DNA of 64,000 nt from an uncultured Bacteroidales bacterium (GCA_946408345.1 CAMJRR010000002.1:124001-188000); one strand, 5' to 3'. Counted from the stretch's first letter, positions 8,792-17,275 are shown. Numbers and translations: made by a program. Notes: generated by a model from the sequence alone, not told the origin.

Positions 8792-9751
8792 ATGAATCGA
8801 AGATTTACCTTTTTTTTCGCGCTTGTTCTGCTTGTGTCGCTGAGTTTTGTTTCTTGCAAGAAGTTTGAAGGATCGCAGGAAGTGCCGTCATATATCCATA
8901 TTGAATCCATTGAGGTTGATTCGCTTACGGATTACTTCGTTTATGGTGCCAATACACATAAAATCACCGATGCCTGGGTGTATGTTGACGACAATCTCAT
9001 CGGAACCTATGAGTTGCCTGCCACTTTCCCGGTGTTGAAGAAAGGACCTCATAAAGTGGTTATCCGTGCCGGCATCAAGGTGGATGGAAGGTCGCCAGCA
9101 CGCGATATGTACCCATTCTATATGCCTTGCGAATATAAAAACCTGAATCTTGTGGAGGACAGTATCGTCAACCTCAGTCCTGTGGTGAGGTATTTTCCCA
9201 TAGGCGACGGCGTCAATGTGGCATGGATGGAAGATTTCGAGAACTCCAATTCCTTGTTGCCCGATGATGTAAGCGATACGAGCGTGATTCGTTGCACGGG
9301 TAGCGAGGCTTGGCATTCCGTCAACTCGTTTTGGTCGGGCAAGGTGGAATTGCCGCCTGATTCGCTGGATTTCTTCATCGCCACCGCCGACGAGTTCGAC
9401 TTTTACAAAGGAATGAACGGAGTTTACTGCTTGCTTGAGATGGACTATAACTGCAACGATACTTTCTTTGTCGGAGTCCAGTATTATAAAGATTACAGTT
9501 TGGAGACTTTGCCGCTTGTGAAGGTGACGCCTACCGACAAGACACACGACCAACCGCAGCGATGGAACAAGATCTATATCAACATTGGCCCCCAGATGAA
9601 CCTGAACTCTTATGCTTCCTATTTCAAGATTTATTTCACTTCCAACCTGACGACAGTTACGGATTTGCAATATAACCATGTGTATCATCCCATTAGTGAG
9701 CCGCGTTATTATTATTTTGACAACCTAAAACTGCTGTATCGCAAGCTATGA
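8792..9751 (+). CDS. Predicted lipoprotein of unknown function
   Basis: I do not recognise the family. The 319 residues start with a type II signal peptide: a basic MNRR, a hydrophobic core and the lipobox FVSC with Cys22. The mature part is rich in beta-strand-like Tyr/Asp/Val segments and may be a two-domain beta-sandwich. Its stop overlaps the start of the sugar transferase by four bases (ATGA), so the two are translationally coupled. A role at the outer membrane in polysaccharide handling is possible, but only the coupling supports it. Confidence 0.8.
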   Translation: MNRRFTFFFALVLLVSLSFVSCKKFEGSQEVPSYIHIESIEVDSLTDYFVYGANTHKITDAWVYVDDNLIGTYELPATFPVLKKGPHKVVIRAGIKVDGRSPARDMYPFYMPCEYKNLNLVEDSIVNLSPVVRYFPIGDGVNVAWMEDFENSNSLLPDDVSDTSVIRCTGSEAWHSVNSFWSGKVELPPDSLDFFIATADEFDFYKGMNGVYCLLEMDYNCNDTFFVGVQYYKDYSLETLPLVKVTPTDKTHDQPQRWNKIYINIGPQMNLNSYASYFKIYFTSNLTTVTDLQYNHVYHPISEPRYYYFDNLKLLYRKL

Positions 9752-11172
9752 ACAAGAAAAGATTAGCAACAGTTTATTTTTTCGTCGACTGGGTGGCTTC
9801 CATCTTGGCGTGGGTCTTGTTTTATTTCTTCCGCAAAACACATGAAGACCTCTATATCAATTATTGGGATCGCATCACAAATTCGTTTACTACACCGAGT
9901 TTTTGGCTCGGAGTTGCTATCATCCCCATCTGCTGGCTCATCCTTCATGCTGTGACAGGCGCCTACGAAAAGGTGTACATGAAATCGCGTTTGAAGGAAC
10001 TCGGGCAGACTTTCTTCATTACGCTGTTGGGTGTGGTTGTCCTGTTTTTCGTTGTCATCCTTGACGATGATGTGATTTCCTATAAATCTTATTATCAGTC
10101 ATTTATTGCACTGTTTACTCTCCAATTTCTGATGACCTATATCCCGCGCGTCATCATCACGACTTCGGTGATTTCGAGGATTCGGAGCAAAAAAATCGGG
10201 TTCAACACGCTCATCGTGGGTAGCAACGACAATGCTTGTGCCATCTTTAAGGAGATTGAGGATGAGGTGAAGCCGTCGGGAAGAAGAATTATAGGTTTCC
10301 TCAATGTGTATGACAAGAAAGTGTACAAACTGGGCGAATTTCTGCCCCGTCTTGGCTCTTATCACGAGATCGAACGTATCGTGAAGGAAAACAATGTGGA
10401 GGAAGTCATCATTGCCATCGAACGTTCAGAGGTGGAGACGATGAAAGTGCTGCTTACAGTGGTCGACACGACGGATGCCAACGTGAAAATTATCCCTGCC
10501 ATGCAGGATTTGGTTTTCGGCACAGTGAAGCAGTCGGCCATTTGGCAGGCACCTTTGGTACAGGTTACACCTGAGCTGATGCCAATATGGCAAAGGGTAG
10601 TCAAGCGCGCATTCGACATTGTAGCCTCTATTTTTGCTTTGGTTGTCCTTTCACCAGTGTTTTTGGCTTGTGCCATCATCATAAAATCCACTTCGAAGGG
10701 CCCCATTTTCTATGTACAGGAACGCATTGGCAAAGGAGGCAAACCCTTCAGTATGGCGAAGTTCCGCAGCATGAGAGTGGATGCAGAGTCGAGCGGTACG
10801 CCGCAATTGTCGAGTGATGATGACCCACGTATCACCAAGTTCGGCAAGTTCATGCGTAAGGTGCGTTTGGATGAGATTCCTCAGTTTTGGACTGTGTTGA
10901 AAGGCGATATGTCGTTGGTGGGCTATCGTCCCGAGCGTCAATATTTCATCGATAAAATCATGGAAAAGGCGCCTTATTATCGCCTCTTGCTTAAGGTGAA
11001 GCCTGGCATCACTAGTTGGGGTGAGGTGAAATATGGTTATGCCGAGAACGTCGAAGAGATGATTGAGCGCTTGAAATATGATGTACTCTACATCGAGAAT
11101 GTGAGCCTTGCTTTGGATATCAAGATTTTGATTTACACAGTGTTAATCGTTGTTCAAGGGCGCGGCAAGTGA
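9748..11172 (+). CDS. Polyprenyl-phosphate sugar phosphotransferase (WcaJ/WbaP-like)
   Basis: This integral membrane enzyme starts surface polysaccharide synthesis by moving a sugar-1-phosphate from a nucleotide sugar onto undecaprenyl phosphate. Its 474 residues have four N-terminal helices (about 5-30, 47-70, 85-108, 115-135) and a Rossmann-like domain (about 150-260). The C-terminal bacterial sugar transferase domain follows a further hydrophobic helix near 290-312. Conserved motifs there include [25 protein letters not shown] and KPGITSWGE. The 3' end overlaps the convergent tdk gene by 30 bases. The transferred sugar is unknown, and no other polysaccharide genes are adjacent. Confidence 0.93.
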   Translation: MNKKRLATVYFFVDWVASILAWVLFYFFRKTHEDLYINYWDRITNSFTTPSFWLGVAIIPICWLILHAVTGAYEKVYMKSRLKELGQTFFITLLGVVVLFFVVILDDDVISYKSYYQSFIALFTLQFLMTYIPRVIITTSVISRIRSKKIGFNTLIVGSNDNACAIFKEIEDEVKPSGRRIIGFLNVYDKKVYKLGEFLPRLGSYHEIERIVKENNVEEVIIAIERSEVETMKVLLTVVDTTDANVKIIPAMQDLVFGTVKQSAIWQAPLVQVTPELMPIWQRVVKRAFDIVASIFALVVLSPVFLACAIIIKSTSKGPIFYVQERIGKGGKPFSMAKFRSMRVDAESSGTPQLSSDDDPRITKFGKFMRKVRLDEIPQFWTVLKGDMSLVGYRPERQYFIDKIMEKAPYYRLLLKVKPGITSWGEVKYGYAENVEEMIERLKYDVLYIENVSLALDIKILIYTVLIVVQGRGK

Positions 11173-11751
11173 TTCCCTTTCCTTCTGGGCTTTAAGGTAA
11201 CAAGCGCGACACAGCGGTTCGTAGCTTTCTGTCTCGCCCAATACGACCAATTTGTCACCCGCAATGGTGCGGTGCGAGAATTGTGCCGGGCTACCGCAAC
11301 GCACACAGATGGCATGTACCTTGGTGACATCTTCGGCAATGGCCATCAGCTTAGGCATCGGGCCGAACGGTTTGCCCATGAAATCCATATCCAGACCGGC
11401 GACGATGACACGCACGCCTTGGTTGGCCAGTTGCTCGCATACGTTAGGTAGCTCGTCGTCAAGGAATTGTGCTTCGTCGATTCCAATGACATCCACATCG
11501 CTCGCATAAAAAAGAATCTCATTGGCACTTTCCACGGGTATGGAATGCAAGGCCGTGGCATTGTGCGACACCACATCTTCCTCGCTGTAACGCGTGTCGA
11601 CACCTGGCTTGAAAATTTCCACTTTCAGTTTGGCGATTTTTGCCCGTTTCAAGCGACGAATCAGCTCTTCCGTCTTGCCTGAAAACATGGAGCCACAAAT
11701 CACTTCTATCCACCCCTGTGTTTTATTGTGCGAATCTTTTTCGATGAACAT
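11143..11751 (-). CDS. tdk: Thymidine kinase (type II)
   Basis: Thymidine kinase phosphorylates thymidine to dTMP with ATP in the salvage pathway. The P-loop [10 protein letters not shown] appears near residue 20, followed by DEAQF (Walker B region) and the lasso-domain YEPLCRACY. Two zinc cysteine pairs are present (CVRCG and CRAC). The 202 residues match the bacterial zinc-containing type. The last 30 bases overlap the 3' end of the convergent sugar transferase. A -7 box at 11826-11819 implies a leader of about 60 bases that contains the CTGAGCCTGTCGAA repeat. Confidence 0.97.
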   Translation of the reverse strand: MFIEKDSHNKTQGWIEVICGSMFSGKTEELIRRLKRAKIAKLKVEIFKPGVDTRYSEEDVVSHNATALHSIPVESANEILFYASDVDVIGIDEAQFLDDELPNVCEQLANQGVRVIVAGLDMDFMGKPFGPMPKLMAIAEDVTKVHAICVRCGSPAQFSHRTIAGDKLVVLGETESYEPLCRACYLKAQKERESLAAPLNND

Positions 11752-11793
11752 GTGAATCGTTTTTGGAATATTTGTAATTTAGCCGCTCGGTTG

Positions 11794-11820
11794 CTGAGCC
11801 TGTCGAAATATGTCGAAGCA
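11794..11820. repeat. Copy of the CTGAGCCTGTCGAA repeat in the tdk leader
   Basis: Reads CTGAGCCTGTCGAAATATGTCGAAGCA. The core recurs at 17,366-17,385 and 39,094-39,113. Its place between the tdk -7 box and the tdk start puts it in the tdk untranslated leader. Confidence 0.65.
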
Positions 11821-11826
11821 AAAATA
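11819..11826 (-). promoter_or_regulatory. Bacteroidota -7 box (TATTTTTG) for tdk
   Basis: Minus-strand match to TAnnTTTG, 67 bases before the tdk ATG, within the gap divergent from the acidic protein gene. Confidence 0.55.
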
Positions 11827-11840
11827 ACGATAAATCCTAT

Positions 11841-13028
11841 ATGAACGAAAAATTTGAGAGCCAAAAAGAAAGATTACTTTCTATTAAGCAGGAAATCAGC
11901 TTGTTGTATCAGCAAGTGAACTATCTAATAAGGAATGAGAAGCCTCTTGAGTTGCTTGATTTGGATGTGTTGATGAACCGTACACATACCCTTTATGACC
12001 AACTTTGTGCCATCAATGTGGGGGATGAGAGTCTTGATGAAGACCTTCCGTTTGATGCCGAGGATCTTGCGGGACTTTTTGATGGCATGATGCAAGAGGA
12101 GCCTAAGGGGGATGATCCAGAAGAGAAAAACACCTCGATGGAAGATGAACCTGCCATTAAGGAGGCTGATATAGAGCCAGAGGAAACCCCTGCGGAAGAA
12201 GTGACCAAGCCAATAGAAGAGCCAAAGCCTATTGTTGAAACAGAGCCAATTGTTGAGCCGGAGCCCGTCATGGAAGAAGAAACTGTTGAGACAGTTGCCT
12301 CCAATGAAGAGGAAGCACCTGTAATGGAGACGGTTGAGCAACCCGTTCCAGAAGTTGAAGCGGTTGTTGAAGAAAACACTGTAGTTGAAGAAGTGGAGCC
12401 GGAACCCGAAGAAAAGCCTTTGAGTGATGAATTTGGCCTGTTTTTCCGTTTCGAGGACATCCCCGAGAAAGAAAGTCCGACTGTTGAAGACCATCCTATT
12501 GTAGAGATGGATGGAAAGGTGGTTCATGTGATGGAGGAAATACCAGAGGAGGAGATACCCGAGCGTGACCGCGTGCATGGTGACGATTTGGTGCATGACA
12601 ATCCTTTGGAGATGCCTCAAGTGGAGGATGAAATCCCTGGAGTTGAGCCTTTTGGCGATGAAAAGCCAGTGTCTGATGGACTGACGAATGTCTTCGACAA
12701 TGACGAGGCCGAATTTGAATTCTCGACAGGCGAGACTTTAGGCGAAAAGATGATGGGTAATGACCATTCATTAGCGGCCAAACTGCAACAAACTCCCGGT
12801 CGCGACCTGAAATCGGTGATTGGAATCAATGATAAATTCTTGTTTGTCAATGAGTTGTTTGGTGGAAGCATGGAAAAGTACAACAAGTCCATCGAAAACC
12901 TCAATGACTTGAAGACCTTGAATGGTGCCATGATTTACCTCAATGAGCTGAAGATAGAGCTTCTGTGGAACAGCAGCAATGAGGCTTATCTGAAACTTAG
13001 GGAATTGGTTACTCGTAAGTTTGAATAG
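11841..13028 (+). CDS. Acidic Glu/Pro-rich protein with a conserved-looking C-terminal domain
   Basis: I cannot name this protein. Residues 1-60 are helical and begin MNEKFESQKERLLSIKQEI. Residues about 75-270 are a low-complexity run of Glu, Pro and Val (EEPKP, VEPEP) that is probably disordered. The last 95 residues (from about 300) look folded and contain GINDKFLFVNELFGG and LNELKIELLW. No signal peptide or membrane helix is seen, so it is probably cytoplasmic. rsmI starts eight bases after its stop, giving a likely two-gene unit. The acidic linker between two helical ends suggests a scaffold or adaptor, which is inference only. Confidence 0.8.
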   Translation: MNEKFESQKERLLSIKQEISLLYQQVNYLIRNEKPLELLDLDVLMNRTHTLYDQLCAINVGDESLDEDLPFDAEDLAGLFDGMMQEEPKGDDPEEKNTSMEDEPAIKEADIEPEETPAEEVTKPIEEPKPIVETEPIVEPEPVMEEETVETVASNEEEAPVMETVEQPVPEVEAVVEENTVVEEVEPEPEEKPLSDEFGLFFRFEDIPEKESPTVEDHPIVEMDGKVVHVMEEIPEEEIPERDRVHGDDLVHDNPLEMPQVEDEIPGVEPFGDEKPVSDGLTNVFDNDEAEFEFSTGETLGEKMMGNDHSLAAKLQQTPGRDLKSVIGINDKFLFVNELFGGSMEKYNKSIENLNDLKTLNGAMIYLNELKIELLWNSSNEAYLKLRELVTRKFE

Positions 13029-13036
13029 GCAAGGCC

Positions 13037-13738
13037 ATGTCGAAACTCTATCTTGTTCCCACCCCGATTGGAAACTTGGAGGACATCACTCTGAGGGCTA
13101 TCCGCATTTTGAAAGAAGTGGACGGCATTCTCGCCGAGGACACTCGTACATCGGGCAATCTGCTTCGACATCTGGAAATCAGCAAGCCAATGACGGCTTT
13201 CCATATACGCAATGAGCATCTGGTTGTGGAACGTATCGCTGAACGTATCCATGCAGGGGAGACGTTGGCTTTGGTGACCGATGCAGGTACTCCTGCCATC
13301 TCCGATCCTGGGTTTCTTTTGGTGCGCGAGTGCGTGAAACGAGGCATCGAAGTGGAGTGTCTGCCTGGGCCGACCGCCTTTGTTCCGGCTTTGGTCAATT
13401 CAGGCTTGCCTGCGGAGAAGTTCATTTTTGAGGGTTTCTTGCCGCACAAGAAAGGGCGCCAGACCAAGTTGCAGGCTATGGCCAATTATCCTTATACGAC
13501 CATCTTGTACGAATCGCCATTCCGCTTGCTGAAGACTTTGCAACAGTTGGTTGAGGTATGCGGTCCTGAGAGAAGGGTTTGCGTCTCGCGTGAACTGACC
13601 AAGATTCATGAGGAAAACGCCCGTGGTACCTTGGCCGAAGTGATTGAGCATTTTTCAAAGAAAGAGATAAAAGGCGAAATTGTCATCGTTTTGGAAGGAG
13701 CATCTGCTTACATTCCTAATGACGATTCCGAGGAATAA
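13037..13738 (+). CDS. rsmI: 16S rRNA (cytidine-1402-2'-O)-methyltransferase
   Basis: RsmI adds the 2'-O-methyl group to C1402 in the decoding centre of 16S rRNA using S-adenosylmethionine. The tetrapyrrole-methylase-fold signature PTPIGNLEDITLRAIR is at the N-terminus. It is followed by AEDTRTSG, TDAGTPAISDPG and the SAM-pocket segment CLPGPTAFVPALV. The 233 residues are at the short end for RsmI but the catalytic core is complete. It follows the acidic protein gene closely and ends at a strong bidirectional terminator. Confidence 0.96.
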   Translation: MSKLYLVPTPIGNLEDITLRAIRILKEVDGILAEDTRTSGNLLRHLEISKPMTAFHIRNEHLVVERIAERIHAGETLALVTDAGTPAISDPGFLLVRECVKRGIEVECLPGPTAFVPALVNSGLPAEKFIFEGFLPHKKGRQTKLQAMANYPYTTILYESPFRLLKTLQQLVEVCGPERRVCVSRELTKIHEENARGTLAEVIEHFSKKEIKGEIVIVLEGASAYIPNDDSEE

Positions 13739-13743
13739 TAAAC

Positions 13744-13798
13744 AACAGTCTTGCCTATTATGTCATTCCCTTGGGAATCTATAATAGGCAAGACTGTT
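13744..13798. terminator. Long bidirectional hairpin terminator after rsmI
   Basis: A perfect 17-bp stem pairs AACAGTCTTGCCTATTA (13744-13760) with its complement at 13782-13798. A smaller ATTCCC/GGGAAT hairpin sits inside the loop. It lies between convergent rsmI and an outer-membrane protein gene. Confidence 0.85.
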
Positions 13799-13814
13799 TC
13801 CGTTTGAAGATGAT

Positions 13815-14483
13815 TTAGAAGGCGAACGACAGCCTTGCGTAATAATCCGTAATTACATCTTTGCGTCCGCCGTTGAAGCCCAAGGCGCTGTCGACGACGT
13901 CGATGACGGAAACGCCACAGCTGAGGTAGACCCTGTAGATTTTGAGGCCTATGCCACCAGCTGTGTACAAGCCTGTCGAAATGTAACGATGTTCCCCATT
14001 GGGGTCGAGGCATGTCACATGGCCAACGGGAATCGAATACCCGATGCGGCCTTCGATAAAGGGACTGACGGGAACATGGGGAAGTGCAAATTTCAGGCTG
14101 GCATAGACGGGTACCGTGTGGATGTAAGTCTCTTGCATGTTCTCGAACAGGCGACAGTGTTGGCCGTAGCTCGAATAATACTCAGCACCCAATCCGAAGC
14201 TGGTGATATTCCCGATTTGGTATTCAGCCATGCCTCCCACACTGAAGTGGTAAGGAATCTCGTGCATAAAGACAGCACCCCAATCCCAAATGCCAAGGTC
14301 GCCAATGGCATGGAATCGGAACTCACCCTTAGGAGTGTAGACACAAGGAGCTTTTCGAGGCTCGGGTCTTACGACGGTCCGCTTGTGGGGATGACGATAG
14401 CGATGATGAGGTGGACGAAATTGTGCCTCAGACGAAATAGACAACGCGAAGAGGAGGCAGAGGGATAACAAAAGCTTTTTCAT
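13815..14483 (-). CDS. Small outer-membrane beta-barrel protein, function unknown
   Basis: This 222-residue protein has a type I signal peptide (MKKLLLSLCLLFALSISSEAQ, cleaved near residue 21). A His/Arg/Pro-rich stretch (FRPPHHRYRHPHKR) follows, then alternating aromatic and polar strands. The sequence ends in Phe (SFAF), the usual signal for barrel insertion by the BAM complex. An eight-strand porin-like or OmpW/OprG-like fold is likely. The histidine-rich N-terminus could bind metal, which is speculation. It is monocistronic. Confidence 0.8.
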   Translation of the reverse strand: MKKLLLSLCLLFALSISSEAQFRPPHHRYRHPHKRTVVRPEPRKAPCVYTPKGEFRFHAIGDLGIWDWGAVFMHEIPYHFSVGGMAEYQIGNITSFGLGAEYYSSYGQHCRLFENMQETYIHTVPVYASLKFALPHVPVSPFIEGRIGYSIPVGHVTCLDPNGEHRYISTGLYTAGGIGLKIYRVYLSCGVSVIDVVDSALGFNGGRKDVITDYYARLSFAF

Positions 14484-14541
14484 AGGTCAGCATTTTTAAT
14501 GATGTTGACCTATGAAATACAAAAATCGTACCAATTGCAAC

Positions 14542-15036
14542 TTACTTTTTCAATTGCCTTTGATAGGCTTTTAAGCGGGCCACAAGGCTGTTTTTCACAC
14601 CGTTGGAAGTGTAGGTGGCACCACTGACAGCATCCACGTCCTTATTCAAGGCTTCGTCAATCGTGAGTCCGTTCCAAGCTTGGTAAAGGCCTCCATTCAC
14701 CACGCGTTTTGCAAAGTTAGGTGTCTCTTGATTCTCCAATAAGACAATGTCCTTGATGCGGTTTTCGGCATCCAAGGCTATTAATAAAGGTGTGGGACCA
14801 TTGAAGCCTTTCACTCCGTCGGAATAAGGCGACGAGAACAAAACCGTGCCCAGTTTGTTGCCTTTGTTGTCTTTGACTTCATAATAAGCCGTGTCGATGG
14901 CTTTTGTCTTGGCAGCATCGCCGAAATAAGGTTGTACCTCTGAAACGGGAAGTTCGGGTAATTTGGGACCACAGCTACAAAAGGCTATTACGCCAGCAGC
15001 CATAAGTGAGCCTAAGGCTTTTCTAATAACGTTCAT
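14542..15036 (-). CDS. FMN-binding domain lipoprotein
   Basis: This is a small exported protein with an FMN-binding domain like those of NqrC and RnfG. The start chosen (15036) gives MNVIRKALG, a hydrophobic core and the lipobox AFCSC. An upstream in-frame start at 15075 is unlikely because the -7 box at 15070-15063 lies inside that extension. The motif DAVSGATYTS near the C-terminus matches the S-G-A-T site where ApbE joins FMN to threonine. It is far shorter than NqrC or RnfG and has no Rnf/Nqr genes nearby. It may be a free periplasmic electron carrier; its partner is unknown. Confidence 0.85.
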   Translation of the reverse strand: MNVIRKALGSLMAAGVIAFCSCGPKLPELPVSEVQPYFGDAAKTKAIDTAYYEVKDNKGNKLGTVLFSSPYSDGVKGFNGPTPLLIALDAENRIKDIVLLENQETPNFAKRVVNGGLYQAWNGLTIDEALNKDVDAVSGATYTSNGVKNSLVARLKAYQRQLKK

Positions 15037-15062
15037 TATTGCTTGATTTTTTAAATTTTGTG

Positions 15063-15070
15063 CAAAAATA
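15063..15070 (-). promoter_or_regulatory. Bacteroidota -7 box (TATTTTTG) for the FMN-binding lipoprotein
   Basis: Minus-strand TAnnTTTG match 26 bases before the chosen ATG at 15036. It decides the start, because the longer frame would begin upstream of the promoter. Confidence 0.6.
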
Positions 15071-15077
15071 GTCAAAA

Positions 15078-15119
15078 CAATTCAACAATTAAACAATTCA
15101 ACACCCAACAATCAACAAA
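15078..15119. repeat. CAATTAAACAATTCAAC phrase repeat
   Basis: A/C-rich repeated phrases (CAATTCAACAATTAAACAATTCAACAC...) in the divergent gap, like those at about 5413-5435. Confidence 0.55.
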
Positions 15120-15124
15120 AACAC

Positions 15125-15132
15125 TATCTTTG
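15125..15132 (+). promoter_or_regulatory. Bacteroidota -7 box (TATCTTTG) for udk
   Basis: Matches TAnnTTTG 20 bases before the udk ATG at 15153. An alternative GTG at 15132 overlaps this box and so is not a credible start. Confidence 0.65.
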
Positions 15133-15152
15133 TGCCATCAAAACTTCAGATT

Positions 15153-15761
15153 ATGTTAGTCATCGGTATCGCTGGCGGGTCAGGTTCAGGAAAGACCACC
15201 GTCGTTAAAGAATTGGTAAGGCAGTTGCCAGAAAATTCAGTATCAGTCATTTCGCAGGATGCTTATTACTATGACAATGGCGATAAAACGCCAGAGGAGA
15301 AGAAGCAAATCAACTTCGACCATCCTGATGCCATCGAGTGGGACTTGCTCATCGACCATCTTGACCGTTTGAAAAATGGAGAGACCATCCCTATGCCGAT
15401 TTATACCTATGTCACTTGCGCCCGTTCACGAGAGGTCATCTATGTGCATCCCACCGAGGTCATCATCGTGGAAGGCATCATGGTGCTGACCCAGGAGGAG
15501 CTTCGCAAACGTATGGATATCAAGGTGTTTGTGGATACCGATAGCGACGAGCGCCTGATGCGTATCATCCGCCGCGACATTGCCGAGCGTGGCCGCACAT
15601 GGGAAGATGTGCTTCGCCATTACCAAACCTTCGTCAAGCCCATGCACCAGCAGTTCATCGAACCCACCAAACGCAGTGCCGACATCATCCTGCCGCGTGG
15701 TTCAAGCCCTGTGGTGGTGGATATCTTGGCTTCTCGAATCAGAATGCATTTGGGCAAATGA
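15153..15761 (+). CDS. udk: Uridine kinase
   Basis: Uridine kinase phosphorylates uridine or cytidine in pyrimidine salvage. The P-loop GGSGSGKTT lies at the very N-terminus after MLVIGIA. Further family motifs are QDAYYYD (catalytic Asp region), the FDHPDA substrate segment, EGIMVL (Walker B-like) and RRDIAERGR (lid arginines). The ATG at 15153 gives 202 residues. The -7 box ends just before it, excluding the longer GTG-started frame. It is divergent from the FMN-binding lipoprotein gene, and a small unknown gene follows after 59 bases. Confidence 0.96.
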   Translation: MLVIGIAGGSGSGKTTVVKELVRQLPENSVSVISQDAYYYDNGDKTPEEKKQINFDHPDAIEWDLLIDHLDRLKNGETIPMPIYTYVTCARSREVIYVHPTEVIIVEGIMVLTQEELRKRMDIKVFVDTDSDERLMRIIRRDIAERGRTWEDVLRHYQTFVKPMHQQFIEPTKRSADIILPRGSSPVVVDILASRIRMHLGK

Positions 15762-15820
15762 TGAAAGGCACAGTTCCTTTTTGTGGCTTAAACAACATGT
15801 AAAACGAATTCCAGTAGCAA

Positions 15821-16069
15821 ATGCCAAGCAAGAAAATACAAGGAAGCCTGTCGGGAATCGTTGAGAAAATGAACGAGGCCTATCAAGGGCTCATTGGGGA
15901 AGGCTTCAGCCCCGGAGTGGGCCGACGTGTCGTGCCTGTGATGATTGACGATATGGTGTCGGGGTGGAAGATGCAGCGCTGCGAAAACGACGTGTGGGTG
16001 GATTTGGATGAAACGATTTTCGAGACGATAGAAGAATTGGTTGCGTACTACAAAAACGAAAGCCAATAG
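15821..16069 (+). CDS. Small hypothetical protein (82 residues)
   Basis: I do not recognise this protein. It is soluble, with no signal peptide or membrane segment. The N-terminal half is basic and glycine-rich (SLSGIVEK, GEGFSPGVGRR), and the C-terminal half is acidic (DLDETIFETIEELVAYY) and probably helical. It starts at an ATG 59 bases after udk on the same strand. A hairpin (AAAGCCA/TGGCTTTT, 16059-16083) around its stop may end transcription. Coding potential is suggested by a complete frame that fills the space between udk and the terminator. Confidence 0.6.
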   Translation: MPSKKIQGSLSGIVEKMNEAYQGLIGEGFSPGVGRRVVPVMIDDMVSGWKMQRCENDVWVDLDETIFETIEELVAYYKNESQ

Positions 16070-16108
16070 ACGGTCTGGCTTTTGTTGTAAATCCAATACA
16101 AAAAGAAA

Positions 16109-16146
16109 ACCCCTATCTTGAAATTAACAAGTTAGGGGTGCTTTTT
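16109..16146. terminator. Terminator downstream of tRNA-Gln (bidirectional)
   Basis: Stem ACCCCTATCTTG (16109-16120) pairs with CAAGTTAGGGGT (16128-16139). T-runs lie on both sides, so it can serve the minus-strand tRNA and the plus-strand small gene. Confidence 0.8.
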
Positions 16147-16147
16147 G

Positions 16148-16220
16148 TTGCCCAACCAGGGTTCGAACCTGGACTTTACTGATCCAGAGTCAGTCGTGTT
16201 GCCAATTACACCATTGGGCA
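16148..16220 (-). tRNA. tRNA-Gln (anticodon CTG)
   Basis: A complete 73-base cloverleaf on the minus strand. The 7-bp acceptor stem is TGCCCAA/TTGGGCA, the D stem GTGT/ACAC, and the anticodon stem ACTGA/TCAGT with loop CTCTGGA. The T arm is CCAGG-TTCGAAC-CCTGG and the discriminator base is A. The anticodon CTG lies at 16187-16185 and reads codon CAG. The 3' CCA is not encoded. It has its own -7 box upstream and a terminator downstream. Confidence 0.96.
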
Positions 16221-16233
16221 TCGTTTACGGCTG

Positions 16234-16241
16234 CAAAAATA
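16234..16241 (-). promoter_or_regulatory. Bacteroidota -7 box (TATTTTTG) for tRNA-Gln
   Basis: Lies 13 bases before the tRNA 5' end. A TTG at 16262-16260, 18 bases upstream, may be the -33 element. Confidence 0.65.
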
Positions 16242-16330
16242 CGCTTTTTTTGAATGCCGCAAGAAAAATGGGAAAAATTTTTCGGAATTTTTTCGCTTGT
16301 GCATCGCCATCAGGCATAAGAAACTCAATA

Positions 16331-17119
16331 TCAATACTTGTTGAACCGTGTGCCCCAATTGTACGACAGCATAAAGGTGATGAAGAAACGTTTGTTTTGC
16401 TCCGATTCCATGATGGATACACCCAAAGGGAAAAACTCAGCCTTTGCGTCCACGTTGATAGACTGCACCCGTGTGCGCGACTTCCCAATGTCGAAACCGA
16501 GTCCCAAGGAAGCATGGATACCAGGTGAAAGCTTGGTCTCTACAATGCCTTTGGTAAAGGCCGACCTGCCGAGGATGTCAAGACCTTTCTCAAATACCCG
16601 TTCTTCTATCTTTTCGATATACCCGCCTGTGGGATTGGGCTGATAACTGACCACATAGTAATAATAAGGTTTGAGCAAAGCCAATGAAGCTCCAGCTTCG
16701 TAAGTCCATCGCGTCTCGATACCTCCCCAATAGGGTTTGCCGAAAATGCGGCGGTCTTCACCGTAACCAAAACGAATTACATAGGCATAATTCAGCTTGC
16801 CGTAAACGAAAGGCCGCGTGTTGTACGTAGCTATGTTCAAGGTCTTGATTTCCTTGAGTGAATGCAATGAAACGAATTCGGCCTCCCAGTTCCTGACGAG
16901 ATGGATGCTCTTGATTCTTCCAATTTTGAAGCCGGCGCCAAAGCCTCGTGAATGGATAGCGGCTTTAAGGGAGTTTTGGTGGTTGTAAACCAAACGTTCC
17001 TCTATAGGTTTGTCGTCTTCGCTTTGAATATCAATGTTTTGTGCAGACAATAAAAAAGGACACGCTCCCAAAAGCGTGAGCATAATCATGCGTAATAGGG
17101 TCTGTCTGAGGGCAGTCAT
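16331..17119 (-). CDS. Predicted outer-membrane barrel protein, function unknown
   Basis: From the ATG at 17119 this gives 262 residues. It starts with a signal peptide (MTALRQTLL... ending LLSAQ) and continues with alternating strands rich in Tyr, Phe and Gly. Motifs such as HSRGFGAGFKIG and the final YNWGTRFNKY suggest a beta-barrel. An alternative upstream start at 17137 would lengthen the n-region by six residues. A 43-residue lipoprotein gene ends 24 bases upstream on the same strand, so the two form a likely operon. The function is unknown; a shared envelope role is inference. Confidence 0.78.
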   Translation of the reverse strand: MTALRQTLLRMIMLTLLGACPFLLSAQNIDIQSEDDKPIEERLVYNHQNSLKAAIHSRGFGAGFKIGRIKSIHLVRNWEAEFVSLHSLKEIKTLNIATYNTRPFVYGKLNYAYVIRFGYGEDRRIFGKPYWGGIETRWTYEAGASLALLKPYYYYVVSYQPNPTGGYIEKIEERVFEKGLDILGRSAFTKGIVETKLSPGIHASLGLGFDIGKSRTRVQSINVDAKAEFFPLGVSIMESEQNKRFFITFMLSYNWGTRFNKY

Positions 17120-17143
17120 GGCAGTGCCTCCCAACACCTATTA

Positions 17144-17275
17144 TTAATAGCGCGTTTCTTTGATGTATTTTGACGATTCGCCGTAGGCTGGACAGCTCTT
17201 ATTGGAGCCACACGAAGTCATAATAATGCCTGAAACAAAGGCGATTAACAGCGCGATGGCAAGTTTTTTCTTCAT
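17144..17275 (-). CDS. 43-residue lipoprotein
   Basis: This small gene reads MKKKLAIALLIAFVSGIIMT followed by SCGSNK, a clear type II signal peptide with lipobox MTSC (Cys22). The mature peptide is only 22 residues, including CPAYG and ending KETRY. It ends 24 bases before the start of the outer-membrane protein gene on the same strand, so they are probably co-transcribed. The lysine-rich start, hydrophobic core and exact lipobox make chance unlikely. The function is unknown. Confidence 0.78.
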   Translation of the reverse strand: MKKKLAIALLIAFVSGIIMTSCGSNKSCPAYGESSKYIKETRY

